DNA of 64,000 nucleotides. Source: Asinibacterium sp. OR53. Lineage in GTDB: Bacteria > Bacteroidota > Bacteroidia > Chitinophagales > Chitinophagaceae. The notes beneath the pieces were generated by a model. The model did no database searches. It worked only from the letters and a program-made list of their open reading frames with translations, and was not told where the DNA came from. The position numbers and the translations under genes were made by a program. The DNA lies in contig NZ_KI911562.1 in assembly GCF_000515315.1 (NCBI RefSeq), positions 1,882,501 to 1,946,500 of the forward strand. Direction: 5' to 3'. This document shows positions 1 through 8,134 of this stretch, piece by piece. The first letter of the stretch is position 1. Every line of letters starts with the position of its first letter.

Positions 1-802
<802 letters not shown>

Positions 803-868
803 TTTTTTCTTTTTTGGATGACTAGCTTCCCAATATGTAAATTATTAAGTGCGATAAGCACAAACGAC

Positions 869-981
<113 letters not shown>

Positions 982-985
982 TATT

Positions 986-1020
986 AAGCCCGTTCACGAA
1001 AGTGTAACGGGCTTTTTTTA
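986..1020 (+). terminator. rRNA operon terminator
   Basis: The inverted repeat AAGCCCGTT / AACGGGCTT, with a CAC-GAAA-GTG inner stem-loop, is followed by seven T residues. It sits five bases after the 5S gene and ends the ribosomal RNA operon. Confidence 0.9.
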
Positions 1021-1040
1021 TGCCCACCGATGACGGGCAC

Positions 1041-1073
1041 AAAAAAAAGTCTGACTAATTAATAGCCAGACTT
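1041..1073 (-). terminator. terminator of the RRM protein gene
   Basis: The arms AAGTCTG (1047-1053) and CAGACTT (1067-1073) form a hairpin. On the minus strand it is followed by a run of T (A run at 1041-1048), directly downstream of the RRM gene stop. A second short inverted repeat, TGCCC/GGGCA, lies at 1021-1039. Confidence 0.7.
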
Positions 1074-1098
1074 AAAATGTAGTGTCAGTTATTGGGAA

Positions 1099-1494
1099 TT
1101 AATACCTGTTGTATCCACCACCATTGCCGCCACGATCGCGGTTGTATCCGCCACCGCCGCCACGGCTTCCGCCGCCGCCATAACCGCCACGGCTTCCACC
1201 ACCACCGCCACCAAAGCTTTTCTTTTTAAAGCCGCCTCTCTCGCCTTCAGGACGAGGAGTAGATTCGTTTACAACGATCTTGCGACCCAGCACTTCTGTA
1301 TCGTGCAGTCCGCTGATCGCGCTACGCGCAGCTTCATCATCCGCCATTTCAACAAAACCAAAACCTTTGCTACGGTCGTTGTTGAATTTGTCAGTAACAA
1401 TCTTAGCGCTTGTTACTTCTCCATAAGGCGCAAAAAGATTTTGCAGGTCTTCGCTGGTCATGTTCCAGTTCAGGTTTCCAACGTAAATGTTCAT
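1099..1494 (-). CDS. Glycine-rich RRM RNA-binding protein
   Basis: A 131-residue protein with one RNA recognition motif (residues 2-77) and a Gly/Arg/Tyr-rich tail (about 86-131). RNP2 is IYVGNL at 3-8 and RNP1 is KGFGFVEM at 43-50, the two strands that stack RNA bases. The tail has RGG-like repeats as in eukaryotic glycine-rich proteins. Proteins of this architecture are common in Bacteroidota and cyanobacteria and act as post-transcriptional regulators, often cold-responsive. That role is inferred here. The start is set at the ATG giving MNIYVGNL. An in-frame upstream extension of 17 residues is hydrophobic and outside the family length, so it is rejected. The leader is A/T-rich with no Shine-Dalgarno site. 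Confidence 0.92.
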   Translation of the reverse strand: MNIYVGNLNWNMTSEDLQNLFAPYGEVTSAKIVTDKFNNDRSKGFGFVEMADDEAARSAISGLHDTEVLGRKIVVNESTPRPEGERGGFKKKSFGGGGGGSRGGYGGGGSRGGGGGYNRDRGGNGGGYNRY

Positions 1495-1667
1495 GTTTGA
1501 AAAAAAAATTAAGTGATCAAAAACCAATGAAAAACCAGTAACCAAGAACCCTGAAACATTTACGTAAAAACGTTCTGAGACATGGAAGAACTGTCATTGG
1601 ACTCCCGAAGGTAATGTTTTTATGGAAAAAGCAACTTTTTTTTCGTGGGCTTATTTTGCCCATAAAA

Positions 1668-1697
1668 AAGCCCCGCCAGAATGACCGGCAGGGCTTG
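1668..1697 (-). terminator. terminator of the rpsF-rpsR-rplI operon
   Basis: AAGCCCcGCC pairs with GGCaGGGCTT across a short loop (1668-1696). The A run just below it is a T run on the minus strand. It lies 32 bases after the rplI stop. The remaining spacer up to the RRM gene (1495-1667) shows no gene. It holds an ACGT-AAAA-ACGT palindrome near 1571-1582 and is probably the RRM gene's long leader or promoter. Confidence 0.8.
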
Positions 1698-1728
1698 AAT
1701 TTCAATGTCAGAACAGTGAAATGAGCTT

Positions 1729-2175
1729 TTATTCGCCCACCACCTCAAAATCGATCTCGGTAACCTGTCCGTTGCCGAAGTCAATAGTAGCTTTGTAAGC
1801 GCCCAGTTCCTTCACCTCACCTACAATAGAGATACGCTTGCGGTCGATCTCGTAACCTTTCTGGTCACGGATAGCACGTGCGATCTGCAGAGAGGTAACA
1901 GTACCGAAGATCTTGCCGCTGGTACCGGTTTTAGCACCGATTTTCACAGGGGCTGCCTTCAATACCTCGATCACTTTGTTGATCTCAGCCAGCATAATGG
2001 CTTCTTTCTTGCCTTTTACCTTCAGGCGCTCTTCGAGCTGCTTCAGGTTGGAAGGGTTGGCTTCTACCGCAAATTTCCCGGGAATGAGGAAGTTACGGGC
2101 ATATCCATTCTTTACTGTTACCAGTTCATTACGGCCGCCCAGGTTGTCCACATCCTGAATTAAGATTACTTGCAT
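1729..2175 (-). CDS. rplI: 50S ribosomal protein L9
   Basis: A 148-residue protein of the usual L9 length. The N-terminal RNA-binding domain begins MQVILIQDVDNLGG and has the family signature NGYARNFLIPG. A long connecting helix (about 48-75) and a C-terminal domain from about residue 80 follow. L9 binds domain V of 23S rRNA at the base of the L1 stalk and limits frameshifting. It is the last gene of the rpsF-rpsR-rplI operon, 111 bases after rpsR, with a palindromic repeat in the gap, and is followed by a terminator. Confidence 0.98.
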   Translation of the reverse strand: MQVILIQDVDNLGGRNELVTVKNGYARNFLIPGKFAVEANPSNLKQLEERLKVKGKKEAIMLAEINKVIEVLKAAPVKIGAKTGTSGKIFGTVTSLQIARAIRDQKGYEIDRKRISIVGEVKELGAYKATIDFGNGQVTEIDFEVVGE

Positions 2176-2232
2176 ATTGATTGTTTAGTTCCCAAGAGCC
2201 CAGTTTTTGATCTATGTCTCCAACTGTCCTCA

Positions 2233-2260
2233 GTCCACCTTCGCCAAGGCTTCGGCGGAC
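2233..2260. repeat. REP-like imperfect palindrome between rpsR and rplI
   Basis: A 28-base element, GTCC-A-CC-TTC-GCC / GGC-TTC-GG-C-GGAC, folds into a hairpin with a symmetric TTC/TTC internal loop and one A-C mismatch. It lies inside the ribosomal protein operon but outside coding sequence. Similar GTCCGCC...GGCGGAC palindromes recur in intergenic DNA of some bacterial genomes. Only one copy is in this window, so its repeat status is inferred. Confidence 0.5.
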
Positions 2261-2286
2261 AAGTTAGGGAAGGTTACTAATAAAGT

Positions 2287-2550
2287 TTATTTCAACAGAT
2301 CAGTTACATAGGGAAGCAGCGCCATCTGGCGGGCTTTCTTCACTGCGTCACTTACTTTACGCTGGTACTTCAGAGAGTTACCGGAGAGACGACGGGGCAA
2401 CAATTTACCCTGCTCGTTCACGAACTTCTTCAGGAACTCGATGTCTTTGTAATCAACGTATTTGATGCCGTATTTTTTGAAGCGGCAGAATTTCTTCTTG
2501 GGCTTCTCCTGCTTGATTGCGGTCAGGTATTTAATCTCGTTCTTTGCCAT
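2287..2550 (-). CDS. rpsR: 30S ribosomal protein S18
   Basis: An 87-residue S18. The core motif [15 protein letters not shown] is followed by the conserved helix with [21 protein letters not shown]18 sits in the platform of the small subunit as a heterodimer with S6, whose gene is immediately upstream with a 2-base gap. The order S6-S18-L9 is the classical one. It lacks the single-strand binding protein or primosomal gene often placed between S6 and S18 in Proteobacteria and Firmicutes. Confidence 0.98.
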   Translation of the reverse strand: MAKNEIKYLTAIKQEKPKKKFCRFKKYGIKYVDYKDIEFLKKFVNEQGKLLPRRLSGNSLKYQRKVSDAVKKARQMALLPYVTDLLK

Positions 2551-2552
2551 GA

Positions 2553-2906
2553 TTAAGCCTCCGTTTTTTCAGTTACAGCAAATCCGCCATTCCTTTTCTT
2601 GTCGTTGTACTCGACGGCGTATTTATCGAGACGGGTTACCATGTGGCGCATGATCTGCTCATCGCGCAACATTTGAATTTTCAACTTTTCGTTGAGTTCA
2701 GAAGGAGCAGTGTACTCCAGTACCCAATAGATACCAGTGGTTTTTTTCTGGATCGGGTAAGCCAGTGATTTCAAACCCCAGGGAGCACTGTGCACTGTTG
2801 CACCGCCGTTCTCAGCGATGAAATCAGCGTACTTTTTCTGAGAAGCTTTGAAATCTTCTTCAGACAGTACCGGAGTAAAAATCACCATCAATTCGTAATG
2901 GTTCAT
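2553..2906 (-). CDS. rpsF: 30S ribosomal protein S6
   Basis: A 117-residue S6 with a ferredoxin-like fold beginning [17 protein letters not shown]. The central segment [19 protein letters not shown] is typical. A further 29 in-frame upstream residues would run through the leader hairpins and the promoter, so the start is set at MNHYEL. It is the first gene of the S6-S18-L9 operon. S6 and S18 together can autoregulate through an mRNA leader structure in many bacteria, and a structured leader is present here. Confidence 0.97.
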   Translation of the reverse strand: MNHYELMVIFTPVLSEEDFKASQKKYADFIAENGGATVHSAPWGLKSLAYPIQKKTTGIYWVLEYTAPSELNEKLKIQMLRDEQIMRHMVTRLDKYAVEYNDKKRNGGFAVTEKTEA

Positions 2907-2948
2907 TACCTGAATTTTTAGTTTATAATTTGGTTTTTTCCCAGTGGA

Positions 2949-2983
2949 TCCCGCCAGGGCGGGAAATCTGCCAAAACAGATTT
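2949..2983 (-). promoter_or_regulatory. structured leader of the rpsF operon
   Basis: Two adjacent inverted repeats lie in the untranslated leader. One is TCCCGCC-N2-GGCGGGA (2949-2964). The other is AAATCTG-N6-CAGATTT (2964-2983). They lie between the promoter and the rpsF start in an untranslated leader of about 80 bases. Autoregulatory S6:S18-binding leaders are established in other phyla. Assignment of this structure to that class is inference, resting on position only. Confidence 0.45.
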
Positions 2984-2990
2984 GGGGCTG

Positions 2991-3021
2991 CAAAAGTAGT
3001 GAAAACTTATGAATTCTTCAA
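2991..3021 (-). promoter_or_regulatory. Bacteroidota-type promoter of rpsF
   Basis: Minus-strand -7 element TACTTTTG (2991-2998) matches TAnnTTTG exactly. A TTG (-33 element) lies 20 bases upstream, next to the endonuclease-family gene end. Spacing fits the known Bacteroidota sigma-A promoter. Confidence 0.65.
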
Positions 3022-4035
3022 GAGTACTATAAACACCGGAAAATGATCGCTATACCCCGCCTGGTAGCTGTTCCCCTCCCAGGTTCTGAGGGGATAGCCC
3101 CTGTACCGGCCAGTTTTCTGCATCATATACGGTTTGATGTGTATGTGTTGCCGGTAAAAGAACAGCCCCTCCTTTCGGCGCAACCAGGAAGGCGTAAGCA
3201 GGATCTGGTCGAACAAACCCCAGCTATCACGGTGCGCCAGGGTGCCGATCCCTTTCCGGTAGAGTACCAGCCAGGGATTGTACAATTCATCTGGCGCCAG
3301 TTTCCGGGGATCCCCCCTGGCCTTCAGTACTTCCACTACACTTTTATTGTCGGGATTATCGTTCAGATCACCCATGACCAATATCCTGGCGGACGGATCC
3401 GCTTGCCGGATTAAGGTAAAATGCGCACGACAGGTGGCGGCTGCAGCTTCCCGGGCAGGAGAGCTCCGGGCTTCGCCACCACGCCGGCTCGGCCAGTGAT
3501 TGACATAAATATGTACAGTTTCCCCGTCGAGCAAACCCCTGACATATAAAATATCGCGTGTAAAAGCAGCATCCTTGCTTTTGCCCGGCAGCATCACTTG
3601 CAACGGGATGCTTTCCAGTGGTTTGAAATATTTCGGCTGGTACAACAAAGCCACATCCACTCCGCGGCTGTCTCTTGAATCGTAATGGATGAAACGATAC
3701 TGCCGTTGCCTTAGCAAACTGTGATTTACCAGGTCTTGCAAGACGGTATCGTTCTCTATTTCGGCAACACCTAGTAACGCAACGCCATCGGGAGAATAAT
3801 CCGTTCCTATTTCCCGGATCACCGTTGCCAGCCTGGTGAGTTTATCGGTATAGATATTCCCATTGTATCCTTTATCACCTGACGGTGTAAACTCATCATC
3901 GTTTACAATAGGATTGTCAACCGTATCGTATAGGTTTTCCAGGTTGTAAAATCCCGCAATGTAAACCTTGTATCTGTTCAATTGTACTGCGGCACAACAA
4001 AACAACAGGCAAAAACAAAGAATGATTTTTAACAC
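3007..4035 (-). CDS. Secreted endonuclease/exonuclease/phosphatase-family protein
   Basis: A 342-residue metal-dependent phosphodiesterase of the EEP (DNase I-like) fold. The start is a GTG followed by a hydrophobic signal segment (residues 2-17). All catalytic motifs are visible: FYNLENL (Asn), GVAEIEND (metal-binding Glu), VNHWPSR, MGDLNDNPDN and the C-terminal SDHFPVF with the catalytic Asp-His. The substrate could be DNA, RNA or phosphoesters and cannot be read from sequence. It is divergent, across 128 bases, from a TonB receptor and a DUF5689 lipoprotein. That suggests an extracellular nuclease or phosphoesterase that feeds an uptake receptor (inference). Confidence 0.88.
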   Translation of the reverse strand: MLKIILCFCLLFCCAAVQLNRYKVYIAGFYNLENLYDTVDNPIVNDDEFTPSGDKGYNGNIYTDKLTRLATVIREIGTDYSPDGVALLGVAEIENDTVLQDLVNHSLLRQRQYRFIHYDSRDSRGVDVALLYQPKYFKPLESIPLQVMLPGKSKDAAFTRDILYVRGLLDGETVHIYVNHWPSRRGGEARSSPAREAAAATCRAHFTLIRQADPSARILVMGDLNDNPDNKSVVEVLKARGDPRKLAPDELYNPWLVLYRKGIGTLAHRDSWGLFDQILLTPSWLRRKEGLFFYRQHIHIKPYMMQKTGRYRGYPLRTWEGNSYQAGYSDHFPVFIVLLKNS

Positions 4036-4163
4036 GTTTGTTTTTTCAATAAAACTATCTCCTGCATGGCGACTGACTTTAAGTAATTACCGCAAATTTT
4101 TCCAGTACCAGTCTGGCCGGAGCCAATCCGCTCATTTTTGAATATCAAAATCAATGCACCCTT

Positions 4164-6704
4164 ATGCTGAAATATTTGCTTTTGCTGGCCGCTTGCCTAT
4201 TATGGGAAAACCTGCGGGCTCAAAAAAAGCCTGTGGATACACTGGGCATGATGTCTGTACAAGTGAATGACGCCGATGCCATGCCTGTGCTGTTGATGGA
4301 TGAAACGGAGGGCAAACAATCCGGCACTTCAAATATGCCTCCATTGCTTACCGCTGCACGGGATCCTTTTTATGCAGCGGCAACTTTTCAATTCAGTGCA
4401 TTCCGCTTTCGTATCCGGGGTTATGAAGGACATTATTTTCAAACCACTATTAACGGATTATCCATGAACACTCTCGAAGATGGAAATACGCCTTGGTCGC
4501 TGTGGAGTGGACTAAACGATGTATTTCGAAATGCCGAAGTGGTACAAGGTTTGCGCAACAGTGACCATGTATTTGGTGGTATCGGAGGCTCGCTTGCAAT
4601 GGATATACGGGCTGCCCGCCAGCGCCGGCGAATACAGTTCAGTTATAGCATGTCCAATCGCAGCTATACACACCGGTGGATATTCACTTATCATAGCGGT
4701 ATGCAAAAAAACGGATGGGCTTTTTCTTTTAGTGGCAGCAGGCGATGGGCAGCTGAAGGGCATGCACCCGGAAGTTTTTATGATGGATGGAGCTATTTTA
4801 TGGGCATCGATAAAAAACTCAGCGAACATCAATCACTCTCGCTGTCTTTTTTCGGTTCCCCTTTGCAATATGGCAGGCAGGCTGCCATATTGATGGAATC
4901 CATAGAGCTCCTGGGAACAACCAGGTATAATCCTTATTGGGGTTACCAGGGCAGTCGGAAAAGAAATGCCAATACCAGCATAGCCTACCAGCCTGTGTTA
5001 TTGCTTACACATGAGATGAAATTGAACCATCACATCAACTGGTTGAATTCTTTTGCATGGATAAGCGGACGCCGCAGCAGCACGGGACTTGATTGGTACA
5101 AAGCGGCCGATCCAAGGCCAGATTATTATCGTTACCTGCCTTCGTTCCAATCAGACTCATCGCTGCGCATGCTCACAGCCGATGTCATCAGGGAGCAAGT
5201 ATCCCTCCAGCAGATCAACTGGGAAAAATTATACCAGGCAAACAGGGAGTCTGTTGAAACGATCCATGATGTTAATGGCGTAACAGGAAGAAATGTACAG
5301 GGACTACGATCGCGTTATATCATCGAAGAAAGGATGAATGCCCGGCAGCAGATACATTTCAGCAGTTTACTAGCAATGGAAGCCAGTGAACGTCTTATGT
5401 TGAAAGGGGGGATACAGCTCCAATACCAGGCACAGCATCATTACAAAAAACTGAATGACCTGCTGGGCGGTGAGTTTTATGTGAACTGGAACCAGTTTGC
5501 AGAAAGAGATGCGATACAGAATGCCGATGCCATTCAGTACGATCTGGATCAACCCAACCGGATCATCAGGAAAGGAGATGTGTTTGGATATGATTACAGT
5601 TTATTCAGCCGTTCGGGAACTGCATGGATGCAAGCGTCTTTTACCGGAAATAAGATCGATGGTTTTGCTGCTGTATCGCTTACGCATACTGCTTACCAGC
5701 GCGAAGGACATGTACGCAATGGGTTATTTCCCGGCGCCTCCTTTGGCAAATCTGATCTTGTTACATTCAATACCCATGCTGTAAAAGCCGGGTGTACTTA
5801 TAAGCTGGACGGGCGGCGGTATTTCTTTCTGCATGCAGCATTGCTTACCAGGGCGCCGCTTGCTGCCGACTTGTTTATTTCACCGCGCACCAGGGATACC
5901 AGGCAGCATGTACCGGTCGATGAACAAGTGCAATCAGTCGAGGCAGGCTATGCATGGAATACACCACTTATCAGGTTCAGGCTAACAAGTTATATCACGC
6001 GGTCACAAGACGGACTCGACCTCCTTTCATTTTACCACGATGAATACAAAAGCTTTGTGAACTATGCCATCAACAACATCGGCAAACTATACTACGGTGT
6101 TGAAATCGGAGGAGAAGCACAACTAAATACGAATTGGTCATTGGCTATTGCGGTCTCATTGGGACGGTATTATTATAACAGCCGGCAACAGGTATCTGTG
6201 AGCCTGGACAATGATGATTATATAGTGGCCAAAGAAGAAATATACATCCGGAATTTCCGGTTGCCCGGATCGCCGCAGGAAGCGTATCACCTGGAACTGC
6301 GTTATCAATCGCCCCGCTCTTTCTTTTTTAACCTGGCTGCCAATTACAGCAGGCAGCACTGGCTCGACATGAACCCGTTTCGCAGAACCTATACCGCGTT
6401 GCAGGGCATAACGGAACAAAGTGAACAATGGAACAAGATCATTGGCCAGACTGTGTTGCCACCCGCATTGATCATGAACCTGTTTACAGGTAAATCATGG
6501 TTGCTGCGTACAGCACGAAAAGGCAAATACAGAACATTACAGGGGTATATCAGTGTGAGCAACCTGCTCAACCATGTTTTTATAACGGGAGGATATGAAC
6601 AACTCCGGTTCGATATGGCAGAGAAAGATGCGGACAGGTTCCCGCCTAAATTTTATTTCAACCAGGGTATTCTTTTTTCAGCAGGAATCAGTTTTCGTCT
6701 TTAA
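4164..6704 (+). CDS. TonB-dependent outer-membrane receptor
   Basis: An 846-residue beta-barrel receptor with a 20-residue signal peptide ending NLRAQ. The plug is recognisable from FRIRGYEGHYFQTTINGLSM through GGIGGSLAMDIR (about residues 72-148). A long barrel with alternating aromatic strands follows, ending in a phenylalanine-rich strand (GISFRL). It has no N-terminal carboxypeptidase-like domain, so it is not a SusC. A 15-base palindrome, TTTTGA-ATA-TCAAAA, lies at 4136-4150 just ahead of the start and could be an operator. The DUF5689 lipoprotein follows after 14 bases, probably in one operon. The ligand is unknown. Confidence 0.9.
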   Translation: MLKYLLLLAACLLWENLRAQKKPVDTLGMMSVQVNDADAMPVLLMDETEGKQSGTSNMPPLLTAARDPFYAAATFQFSAFRFRIRGYEGHYFQTTINGLSMNTLEDGNTPWSLWSGLNDVFRNAEVVQGLRNSDHVFGGIGGSLAMDIRAARQRRRIQFSYSMSNRSYTHRWIFTYHSGMQKNGWAFSFSGSRRWAAEGHAPGSFYDGWSYFMGIDKKLSEHQSLSLSFFGSPLQYGRQAAILMESIELLGTTRYNPYWGYQGSRKRNANTSIAYQPVLLLTHEMKLNHHINWLNSFAWISGRRSSTGLDWYKAADPRPDYYRYLPSFQSDSSLRMLTADVIREQVSLQQINWEKLYQANRESVETIHDVNGVTGRNVQGLRSRYIIEERMNARQQIHFSSLLAMEASERLMLKGGIQLQYQAQHHYKKLNDLLGGEFYVNWNQFAERDAIQNADAIQYDLDQPNRIIRKGDVFGYDYSLFSRSGTAWMQASFTGNKIDGFAAVSLTHTAYQREGHVRNGLFPGASFGKSDLVTFNTHAVKAGCTYKLDGRRYFFLHAALLTRAPLAADLFISPRTRDTRQHVPVDEQVQSVEAGYAWNTPLIRFRLTSYITRSQDGLDLLSFYHDEYKSFVNYAINNIGKLYYGVEIGGEAQLNTNWSLAIAVSLGRYYYNSRQQVSVSLDNDDYIVAKEEIYIRNFRLPGSPQEAYHLELRYQSPRSFFFNLAANYSRQHWLDMNPFRRTYTALQGITEQSEQWNKIIGQTVLPPALIMNLFTGKSWLLRTARKGKYRTLQGYISVSNLLNHVFITGGYEQLRFDMAEKDADRFPPKFYFNQGILFSAGISFRL

Positions 6705-6718
6705 CTAAAAATAATTGT

Positions 6719-8071
6719 ATGAAAAACCCTTATCATCAATTGACAGGTACAACATTGTTATTGGCTCCCATGGTGTTGTTGGTGATCTTTTGTAATAAAA
6801 AATGGGATGAACCACCCGGGTTTACCGGGCCGCAGATCAGTGCTACCATGACCATCAAAGAACTGCGTGAGCTGCATGTGGCAGGAGGCTTTGAACAAAT
6901 TACTTCCGAACAGGTCATTGCAGGAATTGTAGTGGCAGACGACAGCAAGGATAATTTTTATAAATCTGTGGTGATACAGGATAGCACTGCAGGCATAACC
7001 ATTAAAATGGATGGTTATTCTTTATACAACACTTTTCCCGAAGGCAGTAAATTGTTCATCAGGTTACGCGGCCTCTGGATGGGCGAGTACGGGAAAATGT
7101 TGCAATTGGGTGGCAGTGTGAACCGTAAAAATCCCGCTTCCCCGGAGTTGAACGGAATTCCGCAGGCATTGTTCAGCCGGTATTTGGTAAGAGGCCAACT
7201 GCAACAGACGGTAACACCTAAAACGGTGCGGATAGATGAACTGTCCGATACCTGGCAGAGTCGGCTCATACGGCTCGAGCAGGTAGAATTTGCTGCATCA
7301 GATACCGGCAGGCCTTATGCTGATGTGTTGAATAAACAACCTGTTAACCATGTGCTCAAAGCTTGCGGTGGCGGAAGCATTTATGTGCGGACCAGCCCCT
7401 ATGCCAAATTCGCCGCCTTACATACACCCAGGGGCAATGGGGGTATCACAGGAATTTATACCGTTTATAAAACCGAAAAGCAACTGCTTATCAGGGATAC
7501 GGGTGATGTGCAAATGAATGAGCTCCGTTGTACCGGAAACGGAACACGCACACTATTGAGTGAAAATTTTGGATCACAGGTTGCAGATACAGTTGTGCAA
7601 CTGCCAGGATGGAAACAGGTAGCGGAAGCGGGCGACAAAAAATTCATAGCAAAAAAAACTGGTGGGAAAACCTATGCCGAATTATCGGCCTTCGCCACCG
7701 GCCAACCGCAGGTAACCACCTGGTTGATCAGTCCGCCCCTGAATTTCAGCAGCAGTTCCAATGAACAGCTACAATTCAAAACAAGGGATGGCTACGATAA
7801 CGGAGCTACGCTGCAAGTATTGGCCTCTACCAATTACGATGGGGGAAATAGTCCCTGGAAAGCTAAATGGACCGCACTTTCTGCCCAGGTTGCCAAAGGG
7901 TCTGTTACAAACATAGCTGCCAATTGGGTCAGTTCGGGAAGCATCAGTCTGCGCAGCTACCGGGGACAGGTATATATTGCTTTCCGGTACGAAGGTGCCG
8001 ATCCGCCACAGACGGCCCTTAAAAGGACTACTTTGTTCCAGCTCAGCGATATTACCGTTGTAGGAAACTAA
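6719..8071 (+). CDS. DUF5689-type surface lipoprotein
   Basis: A 450-residue protein with an N-terminal hydrophobic segment ending VIFC, so Cys25 is a likely lipidation site. Residues about 45-240 resemble the DUF5689 (OB-fold-like) domain: an initial TIKELRELH segment, then IAGIVVADDSKDNFYKSVVIQD. Residues about 260-450 resemble the choice-of-anchor/DUF5017-like jelly-roll (LLSENFGSQ... WLISPPLNF). Known relatives occur next to TonB receptors and secreted endonuclease/phosphatase genes. Here the receptor is 14 bases upstream and the EEP gene is divergent. The protein is likely a surface-exposed partner that captures substrate for the receptor (inference). Confidence 0.75.
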   Translation: MKNPYHQLTGTTLLLAPMVLLVIFCNKKWDEPPGFTGPQISATMTIKELRELHVAGGFEQITSEQVIAGIVVADDSKDNFYKSVVIQDSTAGITIKMDGYSLYNTFPEGSKLFIRLRGLWMGEYGKMLQLGGSVNRKNPASPELNGIPQALFSRYLVRGQLQQTVTPKTVRIDELSDTWQSRLIRLEQVEFAASDTGRPYADVLNKQPVNHVLKACGGGSIYVRTSPYAKFAALHTPRGNGGITGIYTVYKTEKQLLIRDTGDVQMNELRCTGNGTRTLLSENFGSQVADTVVQLPGWKQVAEAGDKKFIAKKTGGKTYAELSAFATGQPQVTTWLISPPLNFSSSSNEQLQFKTRDGYDNGATLQVLASTNYDGGNSPWKAKWTALSAQVAKGSVTNIAANWVSSGSISLRSYRGQVYIAFRYEGADPPQTALKRTTLFQLSDITVVGN

Positions 8072-8134
8072 TGTCATCCTGTCAGCATAGCCTTTTTGGT
8101 ATTTTCTTTGTTCATTTGCACCGAAAAAACTGAT

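Noticed and set aside
803..868. tRNA gene in or after the rRNA operon
   Set aside because: The spacer is too short and AT-rich and no cloverleaf elements are visible before or after 5S.
1517..1705. Small minus-strand reading frame between rplI and the RRM gene
   Set aside because: It runs through the rplI terminator hairpin and has no family resemblance.
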